Source: Ophiothrix spiculata
Taxonomy: Eukaryota; Echinodermata; Ophiuroidea; Amphilepidida; Ophiotrichidae
Direction: 5' to 3' (one strand)
Assembly (NCBI GenBank): GCA_000969725.1
Contig: JXSR01S073381.1
Length of the DNA stretch: 34,918 nt
This document shows, piece after piece, positions 1-10,800 of the stretch. A model generated the notes under the pieces. It saw only the letters and a program-made list of their open reading frames with translations. It had not been told where the DNA came from and searched no databases. How positions within the stretch are numbered: the first letter of the stretch is position 1; each line of letters opens with the position of its first letter. A program made the translations under genes and the position numbers.

Positions 1-250
1 GACTCTATGGGCCTGTATGATACAAAATAAGTAAATTTTTACAACGCAGCTGCTCACGGTTATAAATCACAGATTGTCTCATTGCCTAAGTTCAACTATG
101 TAACTAGGAAATTTTTTTATCTTTCTATATTTTTTATTATTTTTAAAGAAATACAATTGGTGAAGATGCTGCATAATTTAATTTTTAAGAATTAGCTAGT
201 ATGTGATAGGTTTCTTTATGCTAGTTTTTAGCATGTTTATGGGTCTGTAA
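1..250. other. AT-rich sequence without recognised feature
   Basis: No supportable coding frame, RNA or repeat boundary is visible before the MITE that begins at 251. Confidence 0.5.
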
Positions 251-657
251 CAAGGAAATTATAAAGGGGAATCTATGCTCGCCGCCATCTTGTTGTCGCT
301 CATGGAACAGAGTAATTGTACCTCTGGATATGTTCAGAATTTACCCCAATATCCAGGCAGATCTTGTAAATCTCCACTTGACACATATACATCTTGTGCA
401 TTTTGTTCAAGTACAAACCGTGTGTGCATTTCAAGAAGCGTCTATTGCGACTTTCTGTGATCAAAGTATGCAAATTTTGTTGCTATTCTGTTCCAAAGAC
501 TCTTGAAGTGTGGCACGCACAGCTGCAAAATACCGGAGGTACAATAGCGCACCCTCCATATGAGCGATAATCCAAAATGGCCGCCATCCCATATGATTCA
601 CACAGCGGTCAAATTCAAAATGGCAGCGAGCATGATTCACCTTTTATAATTTCCTTG
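251..657. mobile_element. MITE with ~40-bp terminal inverted repeats
   Basis: The ends CAAGGAAATTATAAAGGGG (251) and, in reverse complement, CAAGGAAATTATAAAAGGTG (657) match and continue into GAATC..ATGCTCGC(C/T)GCCAT(C/T)TT, about 40 bp in all. Length is 407 bp with no transposase frame. The inner part of each repeat contains a GCCGCCATCTT-like (YY1-type) motif. The short frame at 275-460 lies entirely inside it and is not a gene. Confidence 0.85.
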
Positions 658-675
658 GCCTGTGCTGAAAATAGC

Positions 676-805
676 TATAGGCAAAACAATAATTTCTTGG
701 ACAAAATAAACAAAAATCCATGGTAGGGGTTGCATTTACAAACAATGGGGCCCTGCACTCTGGATTTCCGTTTAAACTGTCCAAGAAATTATTGTCTGGC
801 CTATA
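676..805. mobile_element. short MITE, 28-bp terminal inverted repeats
   Basis: The left end TATAGGCAAAACAATAATTT and the right end (reverse complement) TATAGGCCAGACAATAATTT continue into CTTGGACA. The 130-bp element encloses the string CCCTGCACTCTGGAT. Related pieces occur at about 9944-9980, where the LINE 3' end abuts the same string, and at about 22365-22430. Confidence 0.75.
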
Positions 806-1233
806 AGCATTACACAAATGATGATCAACAATTGTGCCAGGTACCTATGTCTTGTAGTCGATACAGAAAATTACATCTTTAAGAAAATATACCGTTTAGC
901 TGAACCCTTGATGAGGCAATCTGTAATTTTATATCCACATAGACTTAAGATATTTTTCTTTGTCCACCATATAAAATTCCTTATGGCTGCAAGATATTTG
1001 GTGCTTTCTCGAGCTCAGCACTCCTTCATAAGCAAAGAAATGCCACATGGATTTCTATTTTTTTAAGTTTCACTTAAAATGTTTGGTAATTGAATGTAAA
1101 CTTATAATAGTGTTAGGATGCACATTACATAGCAACATCTGAAAAGGAGCATTTTTTACCAAGGCAACCTACAAAGTATGATGATTTTGTGGCAAACTTT
1201 CAATCATCTATGCCAATTTATGTAGAATTGACA
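806..1233. other. intergenic, no recognised feature
   Basis: AT-rich sequence with only short chance frames (for example 818-1066), which lack any family signature or codon bias. Confidence 0.5.
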
Positions 1234-1756
1234 TAAGGGCCCTGTCAACCTTTTTTTTTCAGAAAAGGTTTTTGCTCTGTAACTCAGCAACGGATAATTA
1301 AATTCAAATAAAAGTATACATTTCTAGAAGTGGATTTGCATACTGAACATGATGGTTAGGTCATTTTTGGACCAAAATGTGTAATTTTGGACCTAGGGTT
1401 CAAAAATCATGCTTTTGGGCCAAAAATTTTACGGGAAAGCTAACTAAATTTTGCTTTGGTAAAATTTTGAACCATTTTTCCTAGATATTGCTTTTTAGAT
1501 TCTAAAAAGTAAAATGGTTCAAAATTTTACCGAAACAATATTTACTTAGCTTTCCCGTAAAATTTTGGGCCCAAAAGCATGATTTTTGAACCCTAGGTCC
1601 AAAATTTCACATTTTGGTCCAAAAATAACCTGACCATCATGTACAGTATGCAAATCCACTTCTAGTAATGTATACTTTTATTTCGATTCAATTATCTGTT
1701 GCTGAGTTACAGTGTAAAAACCATTTCTGAAAACGATGGGTTGACAGGACCCTTAA
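1234..1756. mobile_element. long foldback element (two ~245-bp inverted arms)
   Basis: The left arm starts TAAGGGCCCTGTCAACC; the right arm, read in reverse complement, starts TTAAGGGTCCTGTCAACC. The arms match almost throughout, through AAAAGTATACATT, TGGATTTGCATACTG and CATGCTTTTGGGCC, to a spacer of roughly 25-30 bases centred near 1495. The right flank is TTAA and the left ATAA, consistent with a decayed TTAA target duplication. There is no coding capacity. A related arm begins at 34783 near the window end. Confidence 0.9.
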
Positions 1757-2856
1757 GCCATTAAAAGATATTGTGATAACAACACATAACAGTCACGGTA
1801 CAGTGACTTTAAAACCATTTTAATACAAATTGTTGATAAAAATACTGGTTCTAAACTCATTTTGGTTACCAAAATAAAAATGAAACATTTGTAGGAAACA
1901 TCCAGTCGAAAAAAGGTATGATGGAACACAAGGAAAAATATCTTAAATAATTACATTATTTATTTGTTTTCAAAGACTAACTTTAAAATAATTGCATTAT
2001 TCTAATTTGTTTTCAAAGACTGACTCTCAAAATCAACATGCTAAGAGAGTGATCTAGAGAGATCAAACTCCTTACCCAAACTAGGAGAGCAATTTTAAGT
2101 ACATCTCAATTATTCTGAACCAAACTAGGGGAGTGACTTATAGCTCTCCCTACATTTTGATTCATCCTAATACTCGAGGAGCAGTTATAAAATTATATAT
2201 GTTTAAACTACTCTCCTATTGCTCTCCTTAAGAGCTCAAGGGGAGTATGTTGTGGCTCCCCTGCTCATTTGAAGTCAGTCCGTATTGTTTTCAACAATAT
2301 ATTTTCATCACATACAATCAAACTTTGCATGTACAAACACATCAACACATAATACACACACATAACGGCTATGTATTGTAGATTTTTTTGTAACCTTTCA
2401 ACCATAAATGGATAAACAAAGACAACCACGGTGATTGCTTGAGTAAGTGCCGTGCTGATACAATGCCATTTACAAGAACAATTGTTACAATAATTTTCAA
2501 AGACATTTGTATTCAAGTTCTTCTCATTACTATGCTAATCATGTGCAAAAGACAACACCACATAATACTCTTGTCTAATGCTAATATCTAATAATAATAA
2601 GAGGTGACTTTGGCGAATTCTAAGGCAGCGGAACTCGATACATTTTGGTTTCCAAGGTTTACACAGTGTTTTCATGACCGACCCACAATTTTGCAGACAT
2701 CAATGAATTCAGACATTACGGTGGCACAACTTAGTCTTTACCAAAAGGTAATCATTACTTTTAGCAATAGTTATGACCATCAGCTATCAATGTTTAAGCA
2801 ACTTATTCATCTGAGTTTCAAACAACACAATTCATCATGTGTTTGCAACTAACAAA
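1757..2856. other. intergenic, degenerate local repeats
   Basis: Contains a degenerate duplication near 1945-2030 (unit about 55 bp, sharing TTTGTTTTCAAAGACT) and scattered GGGGAG/CTCTCC strings at 2040-2260. No coding or RNA feature could be supported. Confidence 0.5.
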
Positions 2857-2860
2857 CGTT

Positions 2861-2967
2861 GCACCAAATTGTGCAAATTAGAGCATTCCTTCACAAAATG
2901 CTAGAAAAAACTTTGCACCAAATTGTGCAAATTAGAGCATTCCTTCACAAAATGCTAGAAAAATTGA
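2861..2967. repeat. 54-bp tandem repeat, two copies
   Basis: GCACCAAATTGTGCAAATTA begins at 2861 and again at 2915; the two units, through ATGCTAGAAAAA, are identical or nearly so, suggesting a very recent duplication. Confidence 0.85.
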
Positions 2968-4483
2968 AAAAAAAAGGGCAAATTTGGACAAACACATGCG
3001 ACATAAGAAAATATTTGACTCAAAATTTGGCAGTTTGATACATGGATGAGTCAATTTTTCTCAAAAATTGGTATTTGGATGGGTAGGGCTTCATATTTTG
3101 CTGAGGCACGTCCCTACCCACCAAATTTGAGTACCTCCCCCCTGCCTAAGACTGGACAGTACAATAGTATGTTCTGCTAATGTATAAAACATTAGCAGCT
3201 ATTGGACTTCTGATTGTCTTGCATCGTAACACATACATTGATGAATCATCAAAGAGCTTTAATATAACTTCTTTTAAATGGGTTATCTTAGATGAATATA
3301 TTAGGGTACGCTCCCATGTGGTTCTAACCCACTGGTTGAGCATTTTCGACCATTTCTGGAGTTTTGACTTGGAATGGCCGGGTTTGTCACGTTTTAGACA
3401 CCACTGAATATACATACGTATATTTAGCCTGGTTTATCGAAAGCATTGCAAACTCTATCCCGTCTGATGAATGGGTACCCAATGAGCGTAACTGTCAGTA
3501 ATGGCTGCCTTTCCAGAGGTCTATACTTTGAAATTTGTATATTAGGGTACAAACAGATGATAAGTCACAATATATTATCCAGAGATGCAAGTATGTATCA
3601 CTGAAAAAACCTGAAACTTTCTAAAAAATCCTGAAAATGTGCGAAAATTTTGGCAAAAAAGCTGAAAAAAGGGGCTGAAAATATATATAAAAACGCGTAA
3701 ATTTGGAGTAAAAAAACCCCCTGAAATCAAGTTAAAAAACCTGAAATCAGGTTAAAACAGGAAAACTGGAATCTCTGATTATCATACATCACTCTCCAAT
3801 AATAGACTAGCTTGTTATTATGACTGCTTAATAGGAGCACCTATAATTTTCACTAAGTAGTACGTAACTCAAAACCTACTCTTTATTCTCCATCAAAATA
3901 TTTCCCCTTTAAGGCAACACACTGCAGCTACAACACCTCATTCTATAGTTGTTGGATTTAATGTACGCTCGCGTCAAAGATCACTGCGAATGAGCTGCAA
4001 GCACGCGTTCACAAATTAATCCAATAACAATAATTTAAGTTGGTAAAAAATTTACTTAAATACCAAATGCCCAAACACAATGGCTTGTTGTGAGGTTACT
4101 TTTGAACCTTTTCTGCCATAAACTGCTTTTCTTAAGCTTATCACAAAAATGTGTTCTATCCATTGGATGTGATGCTACTTATTGCAGTATATCCTCTTTG
4201 CCCAAATTTTTCTACACAAGTAGCAAAATTCTTGGATGCGTGCAAAATGTGGGTTGGAATATAAAAATGTACACACCAAACAGTAATGTCTGTAGACCGG
4301 CCATGATAATAATTTCTACAATACTATTTCACTATACTGTGGAATATTGCTACAATCACTGTACCAATTTGCAATTTGTGTTTTACACTAGTTTCTGCCG
4401 ATAACAACAATCGCTACTTGCTCATTTGCAGAACTGAACATGCTCAGCTTTAGCAGATATCAATACCTTTGATATTAACATAA
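2968..4483. other. 3' flank of SPRYD3, low-complexity stretch and no gene
   Basis: At about 3596-3770 there is a low-complexity run of imperfect CCTGAAA/CTGAAAA repeats. The remainder is plain AT-rich sequence. The 104-residue frame at 4090-4404 is cysteine-rich but resembles no family and sits just beyond the likely polyadenylation site; I do not regard it as a gene. Confidence 0.45.
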
Positions 4484-4489
4484 TTTATT
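4484..4489 (-). promoter_or_regulatory. candidate polyadenylation signal of SPRYD3
   Basis: AATAAA on the minus strand, about 257 bases past the stop codon, is the first canonical signal downstream and would give a 3' UTR of roughly 280 bases. In such AT-rich sequence the hexamer also occurs by chance, so this is a weak call without transcript data. Confidence 0.4.
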
Positions 4490-4745
4490 CATGATGAAAT
4501 AGCATGAATATTCATTAGCTGGCCAGCCAGCTATTTATACAGTACATTCTTCAATGACCTGTTCAAAGGTTTTGAATTAATACTGGGATTACAAAACACC
4601 TACTTGGGGTCAAAGGTCACAAGTATATCACTGCAATGTACTGAGTAAACACAGCTACTGACGATTTCTACATTTAGGTGGTCTGCAGGTGTTCTCACAA
4701 ATATTAACTAGATTAAGCTCCACGAAAAATGGCGTTTGCTTAAGA

Positions 4746-4880
4746 TCATCCACTCAGAGGTCGAAGGTCAACACGCACCTTTTCATCTAGACTAAGCATA
4801 CCTACAGTGGGGTAGAAACCACCGGTGGGAATCTGGACGTCCCTGCGACCGATTGTTGTACCATTTCTTGTAAAAAATAC
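4746..4880 (-). CDS. SPRYD3: SPRYD3 coding exon 8 (C-terminus and stop)
   Basis: 135 bp, residues 426-469 and a TGA stop at 4748-4746. The acceptor is TTTTATTCTCCAG|GTATTTT. It encodes VFFTRNGTTIGRRD, then QIPTGGFYPTVGML and ends KVRVDLRPLSG, matching the extreme C-terminus of vertebrate SPRYD3 residue for residue over most of its length and closing SPRY domain 2. The stop falls exactly where the family ends. Confidence 0.95.
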   Translation of the reverse strand, partial: VFFTRNGTTIGRRDVQIPTGGFYPTVGMLSLDEKVRVDLRPLSG

Positions 4881-7800
4881 CTGGAGAATAAAAGGAAAAT
4901 TGCTTTTGTTATTTATGAGATGATTACGATTACAATTTCTGAAGATTTTATTTGTAACTTTCAGGTATTTTCTATTTAAAGCTTTTCTATTAGACAGAGT
5001 ATTGTTCAACTACCTTTCTGTACTGATGCGCCTAGACATAGGCCAGGCCCGAGCTGGCTTAATTAACTGTAGCTTACTATATGTTGACTAATGTGTGCTA
5101 TAAGGTTCAACATTTGTGCATTTTACCTTTGAATTTTGAGAATTAACTTTTTGAGTTTTTGAAAAAAATGATTTTGCGGCCTTGGATTTTTACAGGTTTT
5201 TGCAGAGTGACATCCTTTGGTGAGTACATCAAATATGTCCATTGCCAACTTTTGTTTCAGTTTTGCGTATTGCAGTTAGTCTCGCAGACACAACAACCAC
5301 GTACGCTTTTTAATACAAAGTCTCGCAGACACAACAACCACGTACGCTTTTTAATACAACTTTCCTGTTCCAAAAGCGATACGAGTTAGACTGGTATAAG
5401 AGCTGTATAATAGATGTTTTTGTACCACATAGGATTTCGTATCATATAGAACTCTGAAGTTCAATGCAATACAGAAATCTTTTTCAGTTATTAACCAATA
5501 AAATTGTTGTATTTTTACCCACTGAGTGATAAAAGACCAACCCACAGATATCTTACCATATTATGTAAACAAGCATGGTTTGCGAACCAGTAGTCTCGCC
5601 TGCGTATCGACCGCCTACTGAATTGACCGCCTTGTTAATCATTCAGTTGTGGGTTGGAATAGGATAGGGTAGGAGTAGGGTATGCGTATTGAGCGCTTTC
5701 TTAATTGATTGCTACATAATTATTCAGTGCGTGTTAATTCCCTCAGATTTGGTAAACAAGCACTGTGGTATAAGTCAGGGGTTCATGAGTTATGACCTTG
5801 ACCTCAAAAATGACCTTGGATGACCTCAGCTCAGGTCAAATTTTTGAACAATTTTGGAAATTTGACCCCAGATGACCTTTTGACCTTGACATTGGGTCAA
5901 GTACTTTCTATGGTCTAAGTTTAATCCATGTGGGGTCAGGTGTTCATGAGTTATGAGCTTGACCTCAAAACGACCTTGGATGACCTCATGTCAAGTTTTT
6001 GAACAATTTTGGAAATTTGACCCCAGATGACCTTCTGACCTTGATGTTGGGTCAAGTACTTTCTATGGTCTAAGTTTAATCCATGTGGGGTCAGGTGTTC
6101 ATGAGTTGTGAGCTTGACCTCAAAACAACCTCGGATGACCTCATGTCAACTTTTTGAACAATTTTCAAAATTTGACCTCAGATGACCTTTTGACCTTGAC
6201 TGACCTTGACCTTTGGTCAAGTACTTTCTAAGGTCGAAGTTTAATCCATGTTGGGTCAGGGGTTAATGAGTTATGAGCTTGACCTCAAAATGACCTTGGA
6301 TGACCTCGAGTCAACTTTTTGAACAATTTTCGAAATTTGACCCCAGATGACCTTTTGACCTTGACTGACCTTGGGTCAAGTACATTCTATGGTCGAAGTT
6401 TAATCCATGTTGGGTCAGGGGTTAATGAGTTATGAGCTTGACCTCAAAATGACCTCGGATGACCTCATGTCAACTTTTTGAACAATTTTGGAAATTTGAC
6501 CTCATCATGTTCCCAAACCTTGAATGACCTTCACCGCACCCCCCCAAAAAGGCGCGGCGCGTGTGCTAATCCCGAACCCCTTCATGTCACCAAGTTTCAT
6601 TACCATAGCCCTTATGGTTTAGGAGATATACTTAAAATACCAAATCATGCATAAATTATGCAAATTAGGTACTTCATATGCATAGTTTGCGTTTAAATTG
6701 TACGCAGCGCCAGTTCAGCTCCAACCCTACCAACTCACCAAATATCATCAACATAGGGCATACGGTTTCCGAGATTTGCTCCGGACAAGAAATGTGGACG
6801 GCGGACGGCGAACGGCGAACGTCGGACAGTTTTAAGGAATGGTATGTCTCTTCTGAAAAATTTTCAGGCGAGACAAAAAGGGCTAACTAAAAGCATCCAT
6901 GTAACTAAAACCTGAATATTGTGCTAAAAAAATAAAAATACACTGTAATTCAAGGAAATTGTGGGTATTTGAAAAGGAAAACACCTGAATTCAAATTTGA
7001 ACCGAACATTTTTCATGCATGGATTCCACCATGCAATTACAATTTCCAAAATATTTGTAAATAAAATTTCAATAATCACTTGAGTGCTGATGAAATGTTT
7101 TAAATTATATTTTCATGAAAATTTTCATGCTTGGATTCCACTATGCAACTACAATTTCCAAAATATTTTTTCTTAATACTCACTTGTACTTTGGTTCCAG
7201 CTTGTACTTTGTCAATATATTCCTCGATCTCTTCCTCCTCATCCGTAAGATACTCCTCATACTCGTCGTCGTCAGGGAAGTCATAGATCCCCACGTCAAA
7301 GTTATCATGGGCAAGTCTATGTTCTAATTGGTTGAATCTATTGAAGGGACCTCTATCCTGCCATTCTTTCACAATTGCTACTTCATCATCACTGTCTCCT
7401 TCATCGCTGCTAATAATCAAATCGGAGAAGATTAAAGTTTCAAACAGATTAGCGGCATGATCATTGCTATTGTTTCTTCAAAGTAACAGAGGAATTTCCC
7501 TGTACTATTGATCAGTGATTCCTTAAGGGCTAATGATAAGGATTTGCTAGGATCAATTCTTCAATTCAATTTTTGGATCAAGTATACTTTTATGTCCCAC
7601 CTGAAATTCCATAGACAATTTGTAGCAGAAAATACTTTTGCTTATTTTCATGTACATTTTCAATGCATTCAAATTTGCAATAGCTCCACTTCATGACATC
7701 ATCGGTCAAAGTTCAATACTTATTTAGGTATTAACTCTTTCACTCCGGCAAGCCAGTCACAGCGGCTCTCAAATGCGTGCACGATTGGCCGGAATTACTA

Positions 7801-10800
7801 ATTCGACACACTTTTTTCAAATTGCTCTAAAAATAAAACTACAAGCCCAAATTGGTTGAAAATTCGCCAGCAAGCAGTTGAAAAAAGGGCTATCTAGCAA
7901 CATCATTTTTATTAGCAAAGAGAGTAACCCTGGCACACTACAATTATCATATGCTATCATAAAGTGAGGTGTCTGTGAGCCGTCCAAATAGGGCAGATTG
8001 TTAAAATTTTATTCCGGAGTGAAAGAGTTAATGGATAGAAGAAGTCCATACCTATACATTGGCAACAAATATATCAGACATTTTGTATACAAAATCCAGG
8101 GAAAAGATTGCAACAATCAGATGTTAACTGAATAATACAAAAACTTGTCCATTATCAAATTGCAAATGAGCTTAACAATTTTTTCACATCTTGACCCCTG
8201 CGAGGGAAAGACTAAAGATTTGTGCACATTTTACCTCGTGATATAAGTATTAATTTCTCATATTTATTTCGCTAGAAATAATATGTTTCTCTATTGAATG
8301 CTTCTCAATACAGAAGTGAACTAAATGAAGGCCTATAGATAAATACTAACGCTTCGATACCATTGATTGGGTCTCGTTAGCTAAGCGTACATTGGGAGGT
8401 CCCAGGTTCAAGTTCTGGTCAAGGCATGGGTTTATTTTCCAAGTCTTGACCCCCGCGAGGAAAAAAAAAATTTGTGCACATTTCCCCCTGTGAACTAAGT
8501 ATTAATTTCTCATATTTGTTTTTCGCTAGAAATAATTCATTTCTCTATCTAATGCTTCTCGCTACAGAAGTGAAGAGAAACATGGATTTGAACTGAAGGC
8601 CTATAGATTAATATCTAAAGCTTTGATACCATTGGGCCCCGTAAGCTCAGTGGTAGAGCGTCCGTCTGCAACCGGGAGGTCCCAGGTTCAAGTCCTGGTC
8701 AAGGCTTGGTTTTTTTTCAAGTCTTGACCCCCGCGAGAGAACGAATAAAGATTTGCGAGCTTAACAAATATAGCTAGGAAACTTTCAACATCAATGTTGG
8801 ATTTACCGGTAAATCCAAAATTCTTTAGAAAACTTAATACTTGGGTGAGCTACAGATTAGCAAAATTTGACAAATAGCATACATTTTTGTCCATAAAAAA
8901 TTTACTTGCCTAATAGAAATCATTTATGTGGATTTAGTGTGCCCAGACTTTAGGCCATCGACCATTATTCTTACCTATCCATTTTGTAGTCCCTTGGGAA
9001 CATGATACCACACCCCATGATGTCACCTTTATGGCATCAAGGACACCCTATAGTGTGACCAGACCATTAGGCCATTGACCACTATTCTTACCTATCCATT
9101 TTGTAGTCCCTTGGGAACATGATACCACACCCCATGATGTCACCTTTATGGCACAGAGGACACCCTATAGTGTGACCAGACCATTAGGCCATTGACCACT
9201 ATTCTTACCTATCCATTTTGTAATCCCTTGGAAACATGATACCACACCCCATGATGTCACCTTTATGGCATCGAGGGCCGAATGGATCACCTACTCCGCT
9301 CCCTTTAAAGATTTTACCATCATCTACAAAATAAAGAAAACATATGATTAACCAGCTAAGTATTACAGATCATCTACAGCAAAAAAAGATAATGAAAATT
9401 CAAGGGATCTTAACCCGATTGTTTTTAGAAAAAACAAACCTGTCAAGCATAACCAGTCGATAGCCCTATAGGTGTCTGGCAACAAGTAGTTGGACGTGTT
9501 TTTTTTTAATTATGAGTGCTTCGGCAGCAAAAGGATGCAATTGTCGACTCCTACATGTTGCTCACTAGCATATACATTATTAGATGCACCAATTCTGAAC
9601 AACTTTTGGCTGGTGGTACCATATGCTCACCAACACAAAAAGTGAAATTTCCATTTGAAATCAGCTAATTAAACTTAAGATTTCAAGCCACATCAGGGGG
9701 ATCACACTAAAAGTGCTTTGTTAGTGCTAACCCTAATTACAAGTATCGAATTCGTACACAGTCAGTTACACTGAATGTGGGTATTGTGTTAGTGAGTCAC
9801 CTTTACTGTCGGGAATTGCCGGAAAGTGTAAAATCGGGTTCGGGCATTCTCGGAAAGTCATATTTTGAAAAGGTCTTTTGTGTAAAGTCTCTGCCAGAAT
9901 TCCTCGGACAAAATCAGTCACGTGACAACCAATTGCAGGGTACGCTTGCATTCGTAAACAATTGGCCCTGCACTCTGGATAATAATATTTATTCAAATCA
10001 CTTGCAATTTACAAACATGTGAAAAATATTCATTGTCATACACAAAAATTACAAAAACAAATTTCAATTTTACAGAAATATTTCTATTATAACAAGATAA
10101 AATACATGAACAAAATGCAAGTATTTAGGAGAAATGAATGGGTTTACAAAAACCCAAAACACGCAAGTGCTCATTTATCCCGTACATTAAATAAAAGGAC
10201 ATACATGAATAATAAGGACATTAAATTTATGCAAATCAAACAGCAGCAAATGAATCCAATAGGGGAATGTGAATCAAATCAACAGTACAATTTAATGAAA
10301 AACGACCTACACTCAGATTTAAAAATAGCAAGATCATGGCAGTCCTTAACATTGGGAGGAATTCCATTCCATAGTCTTGGAAGTGACACAAAAAGAGAAT
10401 TGAAAAAAGAAGAACTTCTGGCTGTTACGTGCAACAACCTAGAGTTGTTAATCTTACTGAAATGCACCGTTTGATCAAAAGATGCTGGTAACAAACCATT
10501 CATTAATTTGAACCCAAACACAAGTCTATGGAATTTACAAGAATCCTCATATTTCAACAAACTGAGTTTGGTAAGCCTTTCTTCATAACTAGGCCTACAT
10601 TCAACATCAATAGATCTCCTATAAAATACTACCCGAGTGATTTTCCTTTGAACCCTGTCCAACCTGTCAATGTGATTTCCCTGAAATGGAGCCCAAACAA
10701 AAATACAGTAAATAAGATGTGGCAAAACAAGAGACTTGAAGAGATTAAGAAGTGCAGCAGAAGACATGTCTTTGGTACACCTAATGATGAAACCCGACAA

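Noticed and set aside
275-460. 61-residue open frame
   Set aside because: Lies wholly inside the MITE at 251-657; no conservation or splice support.
4090-4404. 104-residue cysteine-rich frame as a small secreted protein
   Set aside because: No signal-peptide cleavage pattern or family match, and the cysteine spacing is irregular; probably chance translation.
7115-7327. Plus-strand frame over exon 7
   Set aside because: Antisense shadow of SPRYD3 exon 7.
8636-8706. Functional tRNA-Cys gene
   Set aside because: Acceptor and anticodon stems do not pair and the block is embedded in a repeated SINE unit.
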